From contig JAIRQL010000031.1 in assembly GCA_031256515.1 (NCBI GenBank), positions 1 to 51,439 of the forward strand: 51,439 nt of DNA, given 5' to 3'. Source of the DNA: Alphaproteobacteria bacterium. Lineage in GTDB: Bacteria > Pseudomonadota > Alphaproteobacteria > WRAU01 > Hepatincolaceae. Below the pieces are notes generated by a model. It was not told the DNA's origin, ran no database searches, and worked only from the letters and a program-made list of their open reading frames with translations. Position 1 is the stretch's first letter, and the number at the start of each line of letters is the position of its first letter. Both the position numbers and the translations under genes were made by a program. Positions 17,314 through 26,712 of this stretch are shown here, piece after piece.

Positions 17314-18291
17314 TCACCTAATACTATACATTAAGCCAAAATCAATACTGCTACTGTTTAATGGAGCAAGGCTAAAATCTTTAAATTTAATTTTTTGAGA
17401 ATTAATTTGGGTAAACGATACAAATAAACGAACATTATCACTTTTAAGAATATTATAATAAGCACCAATTTTATATTGATAAGCTAAAAAAGTTGTAGTT
17501 CCATTTAAACTAAGTGGTAAATTTGTAGTGGATGATAATTTATAGTATCCCTCTCCTATTCCCATACCAGCAAAAGCTCCAAAGGATTCCGACAATGGGG
17601 CATCATATAAAAGATTTATAAAAACATACATAATATTGCTAGTTGAATTAATAGAATAATCTCCATAGCCATCTAATAAGTTAGTATAAATATTATAATT
17701 GTTGTTTATATTTTCTGTAGAATTAAAAGTATCTGAATATAATTTGCTACAGTCTTCTTGATTTTGCGGATCAGGAGGTCTTCCAGATGGCAACTCACAA
17801 GAAAATTCATTTTTAATGATTGTTTTATGATTAACATTTAGATTTGTATAAAGAGACGATAAGCTACTACTAAAAGTCGTGTATCTAAATTCACCCTCAA
17901 TTCTAAAATTATACTTAATTTTATATCCAACTGCTAAACCATAAGAAGGAGTTCCTTGTTTATTTAGTTTTGAGTTAATATTTAAGTTTTTATCCCTATG
18001 AGAATAATCTAAGGATTCACTTACTGAAACTTTTTTATGAATATCCCAAATGATTGTACCACTGCCATAAGGACAGCCTACACAAACTATTTCATCAACA
18101 GGAGCAAAGTTATTAGTAATATTAAAATCTTTTAAAAGTGGTTGCTCGGATGTTGCCTTAAACTCTAAATTACTAATGGAATTTAAAGAACCACTTACAG
18201 AAATATAAGTTTCTGCATAAGATTTTTGCATACTTAAAAAATTAAATATGCAAAAAAACAAAGTTGCAAAAAATAACAAGAATCTAATCAT
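17314..18291 (-). CDS. outer-membrane beta-barrel protein, P44/OMP-1-like, first of a pair
   Basis: A 325-residue exported protein: an N-terminal hydrophobic stretch ends SYAETYISVSGSL, where the first barrel strand begins. Strand-like blocks include YGLAVGYKIKYNFRIEGEFRY, GAFAGMGIGEGYYKL and LAYQYKIGAYYNI. The C-terminus is SIDFGLMYSIR, where a terminal aromatic would be expected and Arg follows. Loops are Ser/Asn-rich, and one carries a cysteine pair (CELPSG, then DCSKLY). The block order matches the paralogue that follows it immediately, and both resemble the P44/Msp2/OMP-1 antigens of Anaplasmataceae, although similarity is at the level of pattern only. Ends in TGA. Confidence 0.62.
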   Translation of the reverse strand: MIRFLLFFATLFFCIFNFLSMQKSYAETYISVSGSLNSISNLEFKATSEQPLLKDFNITNNFAPVDEIVCVGCPYGSGTIIWDIHKKVSVSESLDYSHRDKNLNINSKLNKQGTPSYGLAVGYKIKYNFRIEGEFRYTTFSSSLSSLYTNLNVNHKTIIKNEFSCELPSGRPPDPQNQEDCSKLYSDTFNSTENINNNYNIYTNLLDGYGDYSINSTSNIMYVFINLLYDAPLSESFGAFAGMGIGEGYYKLSSTTNLPLSLNGTTTFLAYQYKIGAYYNILKSDNVRLFVSFTQINSQKIKFKDFSLAPLNSSSIDFGLMYSIR

Positions 18292-18375
18292 TTTTTCTCA
18301 TATAAAAAATATATCCTATTATACATAAGATTATATATAATAAAACAGTTTTTTAGAATCTTAGCATTTTATATT

Positions 18376-18816
18376 TTAATTAAAGATATTTAATTGCAGT
18401 GTTTTTTTGGTAAATATTTCAGCATTTTTAATATTTATAGGTAGGATTTTTTCTTTAAAATGATACTCTAGCCATCCTGCTAAAATAGTACGATGGCAAT
18501 TTTGGTAATCCCAGCCATCGGACATTAAAACTACATTTTTTTCTTTAGCAGTGGCAGATATTTTTTTTAAAATTTCTAAGATTTTCTCGGTTGGCTCAAT
18601 TAGTGGATAAACATTTGTACTGCCTAATTCGGTTTTATGAATATACATTATACCAACTTTTTTACAAGAATCCGCTAGCTTTTCTTTATTAAAGTGGGGA
18701 ACATAAGCCGAATAAGGAGCGATACGAATATCACACAAAATATTGATTTCGTACTTTTTTAAAACACTAAGGAAGTAATCTATTTCTATATTGCTATGCC
18801 CGATGGTATATATCAT
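18376..18816 (-). CDS. DUF488-family protein
   Basis: A 146-residue protein. It begins IYTIGHSNIEIDYFLSVLKKY, the DUF488 signature (TIGHS), with CDIRIAPYSAY near residue 32 and a C-terminal NCHRTILAGWL, which is the family's conserved CHR motif. The biochemical function of DUF488 is not established. The normally preceding cysteine/glutamate (CxE) position reads SDGWDYQNCHR here, so one cysteine found in many members is absent. Its ATG overlaps the prmC stop (ATGA), so the two are translationally coupled in the operon hisS-prfA-prmC-DUF488. Confidence 0.85.
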   Translation of the reverse strand: MIYTIGHSNIEIDYFLSVLKKYEINILCDIRIAPYSAYVPHFNKEKLADSCKKVGIMYIHKTELGSTNVYPLIEPTEKILEILKKISATAKEKNVVLMSDGWDYQNCHRTILAGWLEYHFKEKILPINIKNAEIFTKKTLQLNIFN

Positions 18817-19655
18817 TTTGCCACACCAAATACTAAAACTCTATCTTTATGAGACATATCTTTAAATTCACCTAAACACTGATAATTATTATTTAAGGCA
18901 ATATTTAGAACATCTTGTTTTTGCTTATAACCAATTTCAAAAAAGATTAGTCCATTTTTTTTAAGATATTTATGTGTATTTTTTAAAATTTCTTGATAAA
19001 AAAATAAACCGTTATTTTTAGCAAATAGGGCTAAATGCGGTTCAAAAGTTTTAACATCTTCGCTAATTTCGGTATCAGTATCAGCAATATAAGGAGGATT
19101 ACTAATAATTATATCAAAACTATCTACCACATTTGCAAAGATATTAGATTGCATTAAGTTTAACCTATGAGAGACCTCTAAGTTTTTAGCATTAATTTTG
19201 CTAACCTCAAGAGCCTCTTGTGATACATCTACCCCCACACCTGTAGAATTTTGATACTCATGCAAAAGAGAAAGCAATAAACAACCACTGCCAATTCCTA
19301 TTTCTAGAATGTGGGGATTTTCCGCCTGTGAAACCTTATTTAATACCGCTTGAATTAAAGTTTCGCTATCCATTCTTGGAATTAGAACATTTTTGTTCAC
19401 ATAAAAATTATGCTTCCAAAAAAATTGCTGATTTAAAATATAAGCTAAAGGAATCCCTTTAGCTCTTTTAGAAAATAGATTGTTTAGCTGTTCTTGTTGC
19501 TCGGCGGTTATTAGCATATCATTATTAATAATGAAAGAGGTATTATCTATATTTAAAACATGTTGTAGTAATAATCTAGTCTCTAAAGAAGCATTCCTAA
19601 TTTTAGCTTCTTTAAGTAAAGACGAGTAGTAAATAACAGCCTCTTTTAAAACCAC
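18813..19655 (-). CDS. prmC: peptide chain release factor N5-glutamine methyltransferase
   Basis: PrmC (HemK) methylates the glutamine of the GGQ motif of release factors. SAM motif EIGIGSGC is at residues 118-125 and the substrate-glutamine motif NPPYIAD starts at 186. IPRMDSE at 92-98 is the family linker, and the N-terminal helical bundle is intact. Length of 280 is normal. The start is GTG, with AGGA 8 bases upstream. It lies 10 bp after prfA, its own substrate, a very common pairing. It ends in TGA overlapping the next gene. Confidence 0.95.
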   Translation of the reverse strand: MVLKEAVIYYSSLLKEAKIRNASLETRLLLQHVLNIDNTSFIINNDMLITAEQQEQLNNLFSKRAKGIPLAYILNQQFFWKHNFYVNKNVLIPRMDSETLIQAVLNKVSQAENPHILEIGIGSGCLLLSLLHEYQNSTGVGVDVSQEALEVSKINAKNLEVSHRLNLMQSNIFANVVDSFDIIISNPPYIADTDTEISEDVKTFEPHLALFAKNNGLFFYQEILKNTHKYLKKNGLIFFEIGYKQKQDVLNIALNNNYQCLGEFKDMSHKDRVLVFGVAK

Positions 19656-19665
19656 TATAACAATC

Positions 19666-20748
19666 CTAATCTAATAAACCTTCAGAATTTGCTAATTTAA
19701 GAGCTTGATCAGAAGAAGTAAGGGCATCTATCATTTCATCTAGCTCGCCTTCCATAAATCTGTCTAGCTTATAAAGGGTTAAGTTAATACGATGGTCAGA
19801 TACTCTACCTTGAGGGAAATTATAAGTTCTTATTCTCTCACTTCTATCGCCACTACCTACTTGCGATTTTCTATCGGCTGACCTTTTTTGGTCTAGCTCC
19901 ATTCTTTGTTGCTCGTAAATTCTTGACATTAAAATCTTCATCGCCTTAGCTTTATTTTTATGCTGCGACCGTTCATCTTGCTGAGCTACGACAATTCCTG
20001 TAGGGATATGGGTAATCCTCACCGCACTATCGGTAGTATTAACATGCTGTCCGCCTGCCCCTGAAGATCTGTAAATATCTATTCTTAAATCTTTTTCGTC
20101 TATTTGCAGGTCAACTTCTTCTGCCTCTGGCAACACTGCTACAGTAGCCGCTGAGGTATGTACCCGTCCATTAGCCTCTGTGGTTGGAACTCTTTGTACT
20201 CTGTGAACTCCCGATTCATATTTTAATCTAGCAAAAACATCTTTACCACTAATGGTAGCAATAATTTCTTTATAGCCTCCTACTCCGTTTTCACTCATAG
20301 ACATAACTTCTACTTTCCATCTTTTTACCTCAGCATATCTTGAATACATGCGGAATAAATCGGCAGCAAAAAGAGCGGCTTCATCGCCACCTGTACCGGC
20401 TCTTAGCTCTATGATAACACTTTTTTCATCGTCTTTATCTTTAGGAAGTAAAGCTATTTTCAAATCTTCGGTAAGTTTTTCTATACTTTCTTTAACATTT
20501 GGATACTCTTCCTTAGCCATATTTCTAATTTCAAGGTCGGCATCTTTAGATTCAATAATTTCTTCTAAATCTTTTAATTCGTCTTTTTTACCCCAAAGAC
20601 TTTTTATTAAATCTACAATAGGGGTAAGATTATTATACTCTTTAGAATCACTAGAAAATTCCGCAGGATTAGACACACCCTTAGCCAGCTTATCGCCTAG
20701 TTCATTATGTTTATTAACTAAAGATTCTAAATTATCCTGAAAACTCAT
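19666..20748 (-). CDS. prfA: peptide chain release factor 1
   Basis: RF1 reads UAA and UAG and triggers peptide release. The 360-residue protein carries the catalytic GGQ at 232-234 ([16 protein letters not shown]) and the RF1 recognition motif P-T-T at 188-190 ([10 protein letters not shown]), the PxT type and not the SPF of RF2. [21 protein letters not shown] text ([15 protein letters not shown]) is present. It is followed by prmC, which methylates its GGQ glutamine, and preceded by hisS, 10 bp away. Confidence 0.97.
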   Translation of the reverse strand: MSFQDNLESLVNKHNELGDKLAKGVSNPAEFSSDSKEYNNLTPIVDLIKSLWGKKDELKDLEEIIESKDADLEIRNMAKEEYPNVKESIEKLTEDLKIALLPKDKDDEKSVIIELRAGTGGDEAALFAADLFRMYSRYAEVKRWKVEVMSMSENGVGGYKEIIATISGKDVFARLKYESGVHRVQRVPTTEANGRVHTSAATVAVLPEAEEVDLQIDEKDLRIDIYRSSGAGGQHVNTTDSAVRITHIPTGIVVAQQDERSQHKNKAKAMKILMSRIYEQQRMELDQKRSADRKSQVGSGDRSERIRTYNFPQGRVSDHRINLTLYKLDRFMEGELDEMIDALTSSDQALKLANSEGLLD

Positions 20749-20758
20749 TCATTCACTC

Positions 20759-22018
20759 TTATATTTTATATTTGCCATATTGCGAGCTTAAAAACTCTAC
20801 AAGGGCTTCTTCTTTAACTTTAAATTGTTCACGGTTAGCTACATCTTTAAGGGTTAGCTCGCCTGTAGAATGTTCGGTATCTCCTATAATTATACTACAG
20901 AAAAAATCGGCTATTTCAACCTTTTTTAACTTATTTGAGACATCTTTCCCTAAGATTAAAGTTGCCCCAAAGTTAGCTTCTCTTAGTTTTTTTGCCAAAG
21001 TTAAAGCATACTGATTGTAATCCTCAGCTGAGGTTATTAGTGCAATATTTTTAGGAGACTCTTTTTTAGCATTAAGCATAAGGGCTAGCCTTTCTATACC
21101 ACCGGCAAAGCCAAAAGCTCCCGTATCATTGCCGCCCATTTGTTTAATTAAATTATTATAGCGACCACCAGCAATTAATGTACCTTGCGAACCTAACTGG
21201 TCAGTAATAATTTCAAAAACCGTATGGGTGTAATAATCTAGTCCTCTTACCAAATTACTATCTTCGGTATAAGAAATTCCTAAATTTGTGAGGGATTCTT
21301 TAACTTTATTAAAAAATTCTTTATCTTCTTTAATTAGAAAATCAGCAATTTTTGGAGCATCTTTAATAATTTCTTTATCTTGAGGTGATTTAGAATCTAA
21401 TATTCTAAGAGGATTTTTCAATAATCTGTTAAGAGAATCCTCAGATAGTTCATTTTTTTTACTTTGAAGAAAATCTACAAGTGCTTGTTTATAAGCATTT
21501 AAAGACTCACTACTACCTAGCGAATTTATATGTAATTTATAAGAGGTTATACCTAGAGATTCAAGAATATCTAGGGCAAGGTTAATCATTTCCACATCAC
21601 TACTATAATGATTCGTGCCTAAGTATTCAAACCCTAGTTGATGGAATTGTCGCTGTCTACCTTTTTGTGGTCTTTCGTAGCGAAACATTGCTCCCATATA
21701 AAAATATTTTAGCGGTAATTTATGGGTTAGCCCTTCGGATATTAAAGACCGCACAACAGGTGCTGTTCCTTCGGGGCGAAGAACGATTTTATCGCCACTT
21801 CTATCCTCAAAGGTATACATTTCTTTACCAATAATATCAGCGGTTTCGTCGCCAATATTTTTTTCAAACACTTGAAGATATTCTATGATTGGAGTACGAA
21901 TTTCTTTAAAATTATAGTATGAGGCTACTTTTTTGGTAACCTCTTCTACATAAGCAAATTTTTCTAGAGATTCTCCGTATAAATCGTGAGTTCCACGAAT
22001 GTTTTTATATTCCACCAT
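20759..22018 (-). CDS. hisS: histidyl-tRNA synthetase
   Basis: Class II synthetase of 419 residues. Recognisable blocks are IRGTHDLYGESLEKF at the N-terminus, then EIRTPIIEY, RPEGTAPVVR (motif 2 region), FRYERPQKGRQRQFHQLGFE, and the HisA motifs LVRGLDYYTHTVFEI and LIAGGRYNNLI. A C-terminal anticodon-binding domain follows (KNIALITSAEDYN). It heads the operon hisS-prfA-prmC-DUF488; a probable terminator of the upstream ispG lies 40 bp before it, so it likely has its own promoter in the 100-bp gap. Confidence 0.97.
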   Translation of the reverse strand: MVEYKNIRGTHDLYGESLEKFAYVEEVTKKVASYYNFKEIRTPIIEYLQVFEKNIGDETADIIGKEMYTFEDRSGDKIVLRPEGTAPVVRSLISEGLTHKLPLKYFYMGAMFRYERPQKGRQRQFHQLGFEYLGTNHYSSDVEMINLALDILESLGITSYKLHINSLGSSESLNAYKQALVDFLQSKKNELSEDSLNRLLKNPLRILDSKSPQDKEIIKDAPKIADFLIKEDKEFFNKVKESLTNLGISYTEDSNLVRGLDYYTHTVFEIITDQLGSQGTLIAGGRYNNLIKQMGGNDTGAFGFAGGIERLALMLNAKKESPKNIALITSAEDYNQYALTLAKKLREANFGATLILGKDVSNKLKKVEIADFFCSIIIGDTEHSTGELTLKDVANREQFKVKEEALVEFLSSQYGKYKI

Positions 22019-22059
22019 ATTTATTTTTTACAGTTTAACCTTTTAAAATATTATAAAAC

Positions 22060-22090
22060 TACAAAAATAAACTCTTAGATTAAGTTTATT
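22060..22090 (-). terminator. probable terminator of ispG
   Basis: On the minus strand AATAAACT (22090-22083) pairs with AGTTTATT (22073-22066), followed by TTTTGT. The stem is short and AT-only, so confidence is moderate. Confidence 0.5.
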
Positions 22091-22119
22091 ATTTTTGCAT
22101 TATAAGTTAATGAGTTTTG

Positions 22120-23214
22120 TTATTTTTTATTTTCTAAGATTGCTACTTGTTCTTCTACCAAGTTTACAATGTGATCAACAATTTTTTCGTTAGAAATTCG
22201 GTGATCTTTATTACCATTAATATAAATTACATTTTCTTTATCACTAATACCCACAAGACCAATATTTGTATACATTGCCTCGCCAATACCATTTACCACA
22301 CATCCCAGCATAGAAACACTCAAGGGAGTTTTAATATGCGATAATCTTTCTTCTACCTCTGCTACTACTTTAACTACATCGTAGCCTTGCCTAGCACAAG
22401 AAGGACAAGAAATTATCTTAACTCCTTTATTTCTTAAGTTAAGAGATTTTAAAATATCAAAGCCTACTTTAACTTCCTCAACTGGGTCTGCCGATAAAGA
22501 AACTCTCAAGGTATCGCCAATCCCTTGCCATAAAAGATTACCTAACCCTATGGAAGAAAGTACAGTCCCTGCTCGTAATCCACCTGCTTCGGTTATCCCT
22601 AAATGCAAAGGATAATCACAAGATTCTGCCAACAATTGATAAGATTTTGCAGCTAAAAATACATTAGAAGATTTTACACTAATTTTAAAGTTAAAAAAAT
22701 CGGCATCTTCTAAAATTTTAATATGATTATTAGCACTCTCAAGCATTGCCTCAGGAGTTGGACTTTTGTATTTTTCTATAAGATTTTCTTCTAGTGAACC
22801 AGAATTTACCCCAATTCTTATGGAGCAGTTATTATCTTTAGCTGCTTTAACCAGCTCTAATACTTTTTCTCTTGAACCAATATTACCAGGATTAATTCGC
22901 AAACAAGAAGCACCTTTTTCGGCAGCCTCTATACCTCTACGATAATGAAAGTGAATATCAGCAATAATTGGAACAGAAACTTCTTTAACAATTTTATCAA
23001 ATACAGCGGTAGAGTCTTGATCTGGGCAAGAAACCCTAACCATATCTACCCCTACTTCTTCTAGCCTATGAATTTGTTTGATAGTTGCCACATAATCGGT
23101 AGTTTTAGTATTAGTCATAGATTGCACCGATATAGGATTATCGCCACCAACCTTAACATTTCCTACTGAAACTACCCGAGATTTTCTTCTTGGAATTTTA
23201 TAATCATACTGCAT
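22120..23214 (-). CDS. ispG: 4-hydroxy-3-methylbut-2-enyl diphosphate synthase (IspG/GcpE)
   Basis: IspG carries out the reductive opening of MEcPP to HMBPP, the penultimate step of the MEP pathway, with a [4Fe-4S] cluster. The TIM-barrel N-terminus begins [19 protein letters not shown] and has [14 protein letters not shown]. The cluster ligands are Cys270, Cys273 ([10 protein letters not shown]) and Cys305 ([11 protein letters not shown]), with the conserved Glu at 312. At 364 residues it is the short bacterial form. Together with dxs and ispA it shows that this organism keeps the MEP pathway. Confidence 0.97.
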   Translation of the reverse strand: MQYDYKIPRRKSRVVSVGNVKVGGDNPISVQSMTNTKTTDYVATIKQIHRLEEVGVDMVRVSCPDQDSTAVFDKIVKEVSVPIIADIHFHYRRGIEAAEKGASCLRINPGNIGSREKVLELVKAAKDNNCSIRIGVNSGSLEENLIEKYKSPTPEAMLESANNHIKILEDADFFNFKISVKSSNVFLAAKSYQLLAESCDYPLHLGITEAGGLRAGTVLSSIGLGNLLWQGIGDTLRVSLSADPVEEVKVGFDILKSLNLRNKGVKIISCPSCARQGYDVVKVVAEVEERLSHIKTPLSVSMLGCVVNGIGEAMYTNIGLVGISDKENVIYINGNKDHRISNEKIVDHIVNLVEEQVAILENKK

Positions 23215-23281
23215 ATATTTTAACTTCTTTATTCATATATTAATTTTAGTATCTTACATTAATTCCTTAAATATATTATTA

Positions 23282-24445
23282 CTATCTAGCAGGTGAGTAT
23301 GTTTCTAGCAAAGTATTTTTATCTAAAACAATATTTTTTAAAACATTACCTCTTCTAGGATTAGTAAGCTCTAACTCTTTATTACCTACCACTAAAGTAA
23401 TACCTTTATAATTACCCACATTCATAGCAATGTTATCAACATTTGGAATATCAAAAATATCACCAGCTTTAAAAATTTTATCTACATAAACGGTATTTTT
23501 ATCGTCTTGTTTAAAAATTTGAATCCAAACATCTTCAGCAAAAGTTATAGATATTTCAGATTTCTTTTTTGTTTCTGGAAAATTTACTTTTTTAATTTCT
23601 ACCTTAGGTTTTTCTTCAACTACTACTTCTTGTGAAGTTTCGGCATTAGCACTAGCATCTGTATTATTTTGATTTACTTCATAAGGAAGAGTACTATTAG
23701 CATTATCATTTGGTTGAGCTTCTTGCCCTTGCAATGATTTAGTTTCTAACGGTGGATTTTGTAATTTTTTATTATTATCTTTATTTTCCACCACTACATA
23801 GTTATCATTTATGATAGAATCAATTTTTTTATTATCACTAATTTCTTTAGTTGCAACTTCAACAGAATTTTCGTCTTCTTTTTCAGAAGAACCACTAAAT
23901 AATAACTTATAACCTAAGAACAAAAATACAAATAGAAAAACACACAAAACAATAATTAGCTTATTATGAGAAGAAAATCCGCCCTCTTCTGTGCTTTCTT
24001 TTTTACTATCTTTATTTTTTAAAGAATCTTTATCAGATAATGTTTCGTCTGTTTTTTTAGAAATATCTTTTAATTCAAAATCTTTCTGTTCTTCAGATTC
24101 TTCATTGGAATTATGACTAAATTTCTTTTTAATAGTATTTACTAAGCCGTATTCATCGTCTAAAAAAGCCTGTCCTTTTTTATTAGAATACTTAGGTCTT
24201 TCAAAGTAATAGGTTTTATCTAATTCTTTGATTAACTCTTCAATATTTTCTATATCTAAGAATTTGGCATAAGATCTAAAATATCCTAAAGCATAAGTTC
24301 TCTCTGGTAATTTAGAATAATCTTCTTTTTCTAAAGCCTCTAAAAACTCTTTTCTGATTCTTGTGATTCTAACCACATCATCAATGCTTAATTCTTTTTT
24401 TTCTCTAGCTTTTTTTAAAAGCTCTCCCAAGCCAGCATTTTCCAT
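23282..24445 (-). CDS. RodZ-like protein: helix-turn-helix, membrane segment, DUF4115
   Basis: A 387-residue bitopic membrane protein. Residues 1-75 are a RodZ-type HTH_25 domain (GELLKKAREKKELSIDDVV, YALGYFRSYAKFLDI). A charged linker leads to a single transmembrane segment at 162-183, then a low-complexity Asn/Ser/Glu region. The C-terminal DUF4115 domain follows, with ISITFAEDVWIQIF and YVDKIFKAGDIFDI. RodZ links MreB to the elongation machinery and sets rod shape. Annotators may also call this a generic helix-turn-helix protein. It lies between ispG and the nitronate monooxygenase gene on the same strand; rodZ next to ispG is a frequent arrangement in Proteobacteria and supports the call. 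Confidence 0.85.
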   Translation of the reverse strand: MENAGLGELLKKAREKKELSIDDVVRITRIRKEFLEALEKEDYSKLPERTYALGYFRSYAKFLDIENIEELIKELDKTYYFERPKYSNKKGQAFLDDEYGLVNTIKKKFSHNSNEESEEQKDFELKDISKKTDETLSDKDSLKNKDSKKESTEEGGFSSHNKLIIVLCVFLFVFLFLGYKLLFSGSSEKEDENSVEVATKEISDNKKIDSIINDNYVVVENKDNNKKLQNPPLETKSLQGQEAQPNDNANSTLPYEVNQNNTDASANAETSQEVVVEEKPKVEIKKVNFPETKKKSEISITFAEDVWIQIFKQDDKNTVYVDKIFKAGDIFDIPNVDNIAMNVGNYKGITLVVGNKELELTNPRRGNVLKNIVLDKNTLLETYSPAR

Positions 24446-24469
24446 ATTTTTTTTACTCTTTGTATTTAA

Positions 24470-25474
24470 TTATTTACTTAGGTATTCTGTAGCTTGTGTT
24501 ATTAGCTCTTCAATGATTTCTTTACACGGACGAATAGAATTAACTAACCCTACACTTTGACCCGCCATAAGAGAACCATTTTCTACATCACCATCAACTA
24601 CAGCCTTTCTTAATGCTCCAACCCAGTAATGTTCTATTTTCATTTGAGCATCGTATTTGCTTAAGCTACCCTCTTTATACTGAGAAATTACATCTTTTTG
24701 AAAATCTAAGAAATCTTTTGAACCTTTATTAACAATTGCTCTTACCGGAATCACTGGGAAATCATTGTCAACTTGTTGAGTTGATTGAGCATCACGAGCC
24801 GAAGCCTTAATAAAAGCCTCTTTAAATTTATCGTGAGCGATACATTCGGTAGAACATACTAAAGAGGTCCCGATTTGAACTCCTGCCGCTCCTAATTCTA
24901 AATAATTAACTAAAATTTCACCTCTACCAATACCACCTGCTACAAAAACTGGCACATCTTTAATATTTGGTAGAATTTCTTGAGCTAAAACTGAGGTAGA
25001 AACAGGACCAATATGTCCGCCAGCTTCTGATCCTTCTATAATTAAGGCATCTATACCATTTTTAACTAATCTTTTGCCTAAAGATAAATTTGGAGCAAAA
25101 GCTACAGTTTTAATATTTTTATCTTTTAATTTCTTAATTATATCTACACTAGGAAAACCACCAGCAAAAATTACATGAGTTGTTTTTTGATCTATACAAA
25201 CATCAACCAAAGAATCAAGATGAGGATTCATAACTATAAGATTAATTCCAAAAGGTTTGCTAGTTTTTTCTTTAGTTTTTTTAATCATATCTAACAACAA
25301 AGGTGCATCCATAGAACCACTGGCTATAACTCCAAAAGCCCCAGCATTTGAAACTGCTGATACTAATTTACTTTCAGATATCCAAGACATAGCTCCGCCC
25401 ATGATTGGGTAATCAACACCTAAAAAATCTTTTCCTACTTTCCATAAAGTTTCTAATTTATCGTTTTTGTTCAT
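24470..25474 (-). CDS. nitronate monooxygenase-like FMN enzyme
   Basis: A 334-residue TIM-barrel flavoprotein of the 2-nitropropane dioxygenase/enoyl-ACP reductase II (FabK) group. Blocks seen are YPIMGGAMSWIS near residue 20, GAFGVIASGSM, PFGINLIVMNP, IIEGSEAGGHIG, VFVAGGIGRGE and LGAAGVQIGTSLVC, covering the FMN phosphate site. FabK and nitronate monooxygenases cannot be separated reliably by eye; the sequence GxEAGGHxG is common to both. If it were FabK it would reduce enoyl-ACP in fatty acid synthesis. It is first in the minus-strand run toward ispG, about 25 bp from the RodZ-like gene. Confidence 0.85.
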   Translation of the reverse strand: MNKNDKLETLWKVGKDFLGVDYPIMGGAMSWISESKLVSAVSNAGAFGVIASGSMDAPLLLDMIKKTKEKTSKPFGINLIVMNPHLDSLVDVCIDQKTTHVIFAGGFPSVDIIKKLKDKNIKTVAFAPNLSLGKRLVKNGIDALIIEGSEAGGHIGPVSTSVLAQEILPNIKDVPVFVAGGIGRGEILVNYLELGAAGVQIGTSLVCSTECIAHDKFKEAFIKASARDAQSTQQVDNDFPVIPVRAIVNKGSKDFLDFQKDVISQYKEGSLSKYDAQMKIEHYWVGALRKAVVDGDVENGSLMAGQSVGLVNSIRPCKEIIEELITQATEYLSK

Positions 25475-25616
25475 AAAAATTATTCCATAAAAAATATAGT
25501 AATCAATTAAATTATATACGATTTTATGATATTATCAATAGCCAATAAATACAAGATAATTTATTAATTTTAAAAAATTATGTTATTATTTTAAATATTT
25601 TAGAAATATGGAGTAT

Positions 25617-26333
25617 ATGGTGAAGTCTAAATCTAGTATTGATTCCGAGATAAATAAGTTCTCTAACATTGCCGAAGACTGGTGGAAAAACAATGGTAAA
25701 TTCAAGGTTTTACACAACTTTAATAAAGTTAGAGTTGCTTATATAAAAAATATATTAGATAAACATAACCTATCCAATATTGAAATCCTTGATATAGGTT
25801 GTGGTGGTGGAATTTTATCAGAGAGTTTCTCTAAACTTGATTATAAGTTAATTGGTATTGATGCTTCTTTAGAAAGTATTCTTGCTGCAAAAAAACATGC
25901 TCAAGAAGGATCTTTAGACATTGAGTATATTAATATTTTACCAGAGGATTATCTTGAGAAAAATCCACAAAAAAAATTCAAAGTAATTTTTGCTATGGAA
26001 ATCATAGAGCATGTTAGTTCCCCTGAAAATTTTATTAAAACCATCTCGCAACTTTTAGAAAAAGACGGAATTTTATTTTTTTCAACTATTAATAGGAATT
26101 TAAAATCTTTAGTTTTAGCAAAATATACTGCTGAATATATTTTAAATTGGATTCCTAAACAAACTCATGATTATAATAAGTTTATAAAACCTAGTGAGCT
26201 TAATCATATTTTAAGCAAGTGTAGCCTTGAGCTTCATGATATTAAGGGCATTAAATTACATCCAATATCTAGAGATTGGAATCTCTCTTTAAAGCCAGAT
26301 GTTAATTATATTGGTTATGCTAAGAAGATTTAA
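25617..26333 (+). CDS. ubiG: ubiquinone biosynthesis O-methyltransferase UbiG
   Basis: UbiG performs both O-methylations of ubiquinone synthesis. INKFSNIAEDWWKNNGKFKVLH is the family's N-terminal signature (FxxxAxxWW), the SAM motif is ILDIGCGGGILSE, and MEIIEHVSSPENF and TINRNLKSLVLAKYTAEYIL are typical. The start is uncertain: ATG at 25608, ATG at 25617 or GTG at 25620. GGAG at 25610-25613 best fits the GTG or the 25617 ATG, so I use 25617 (238 residues). With ubiA and ubiD in this window, the organism makes ubiquinone and so respires. Confidence 0.95.
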   Translation: MVKSKSSIDSEINKFSNIAEDWWKNNGKFKVLHNFNKVRVAYIKNILDKHNLSNIEILDIGCGGGILSESFSKLDYKLIGIDASLESILAAKKHAQEGSLDIEYINILPEDYLEKNPQKKFKVIFAMEIIEHVSSPENFIKTISQLLEKDGILFFSTINRNLKSLVLAKYTAEYILNWIPKQTHDYNKFIKPSELNHILSKCSLELHDIKGIKLHPISRDWNLSLKPDVNYIGYAKKI

Positions 26334-26334
26334 T

Positions 26335-26592
26335 CTAGCTTAGCATTTTGTCTAATTTACCAGCAGAATCTAAAGCAGCAAGGTCATCATAACCACCTAC
26401 TAGAACATCATTGATAAAAATTTGTGGGACAGTTTTTGCCCCCACTACTCTTTTTAACATTTCTTCTCTTTTGGCTGGGTCGGTTTCAATATTATATTCA
26501 ATAATTTTGTCGCTAACTCCCTTAAGTTTAAGAAGATTTTTTGCCTTTACACAATAAGGACATACTGTTTTTGAATAAATTTCTATTTTCAT
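26335..26592 (-). CDS. grxC: glutaredoxin 3
   Basis: An 85-residue dithiol glutaredoxin. The active site is CPYC at residues 11-14. KTVPQIFIND contains the cis-proline for glutathione binding, and VGGYDDLAALD the GG motif. It reduces protein disulfides and mixed disulfides with glutathione, which gshA in this window would help supply. It converges on ubiG with 1 bp between the stops. Upstream lies the parS/palindrome region, so its promoter must be close to its start. Confidence 0.95.
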   Translation of the reverse strand: MKIEIYSKTVCPYCVKAKNLLKLKGVSDKIIEYNIETDPAKREEMLKRVVGAKTVPQIFINDVLVGGYDDLAALDSAGKLDKMLS

Positions 26593-26651
26593 CTTTTTCT
26601 CTTGTTTAAATTAAATAATAAAAAATACTAATATTCTTAGTTTTTTAAAAA

Positions 26652-26667
26652 TGTTTCACGTGAAACA
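26652..26667. promoter_or_regulatory. parS centromere site (ParB binding)
   Basis: TGTTTCACGTGAAACA matches the known bacterial chromosomal parS consensus over all 16 bases and is a perfect palindrome. ParB loads at parS and spreads to organise the origin region for segregation. The site lies in a non-coding gap beside grxC. The parA and parB genes are not in this window. parS sites usually lie near oriC, so this places the window in the origin-proximal part of the chromosome. Confidence 0.93.
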
Positions 26668-26712
26668 TTTAATGTATAGTTATACTCAACATGCAATATC
26701 CCACTTTTAAAA

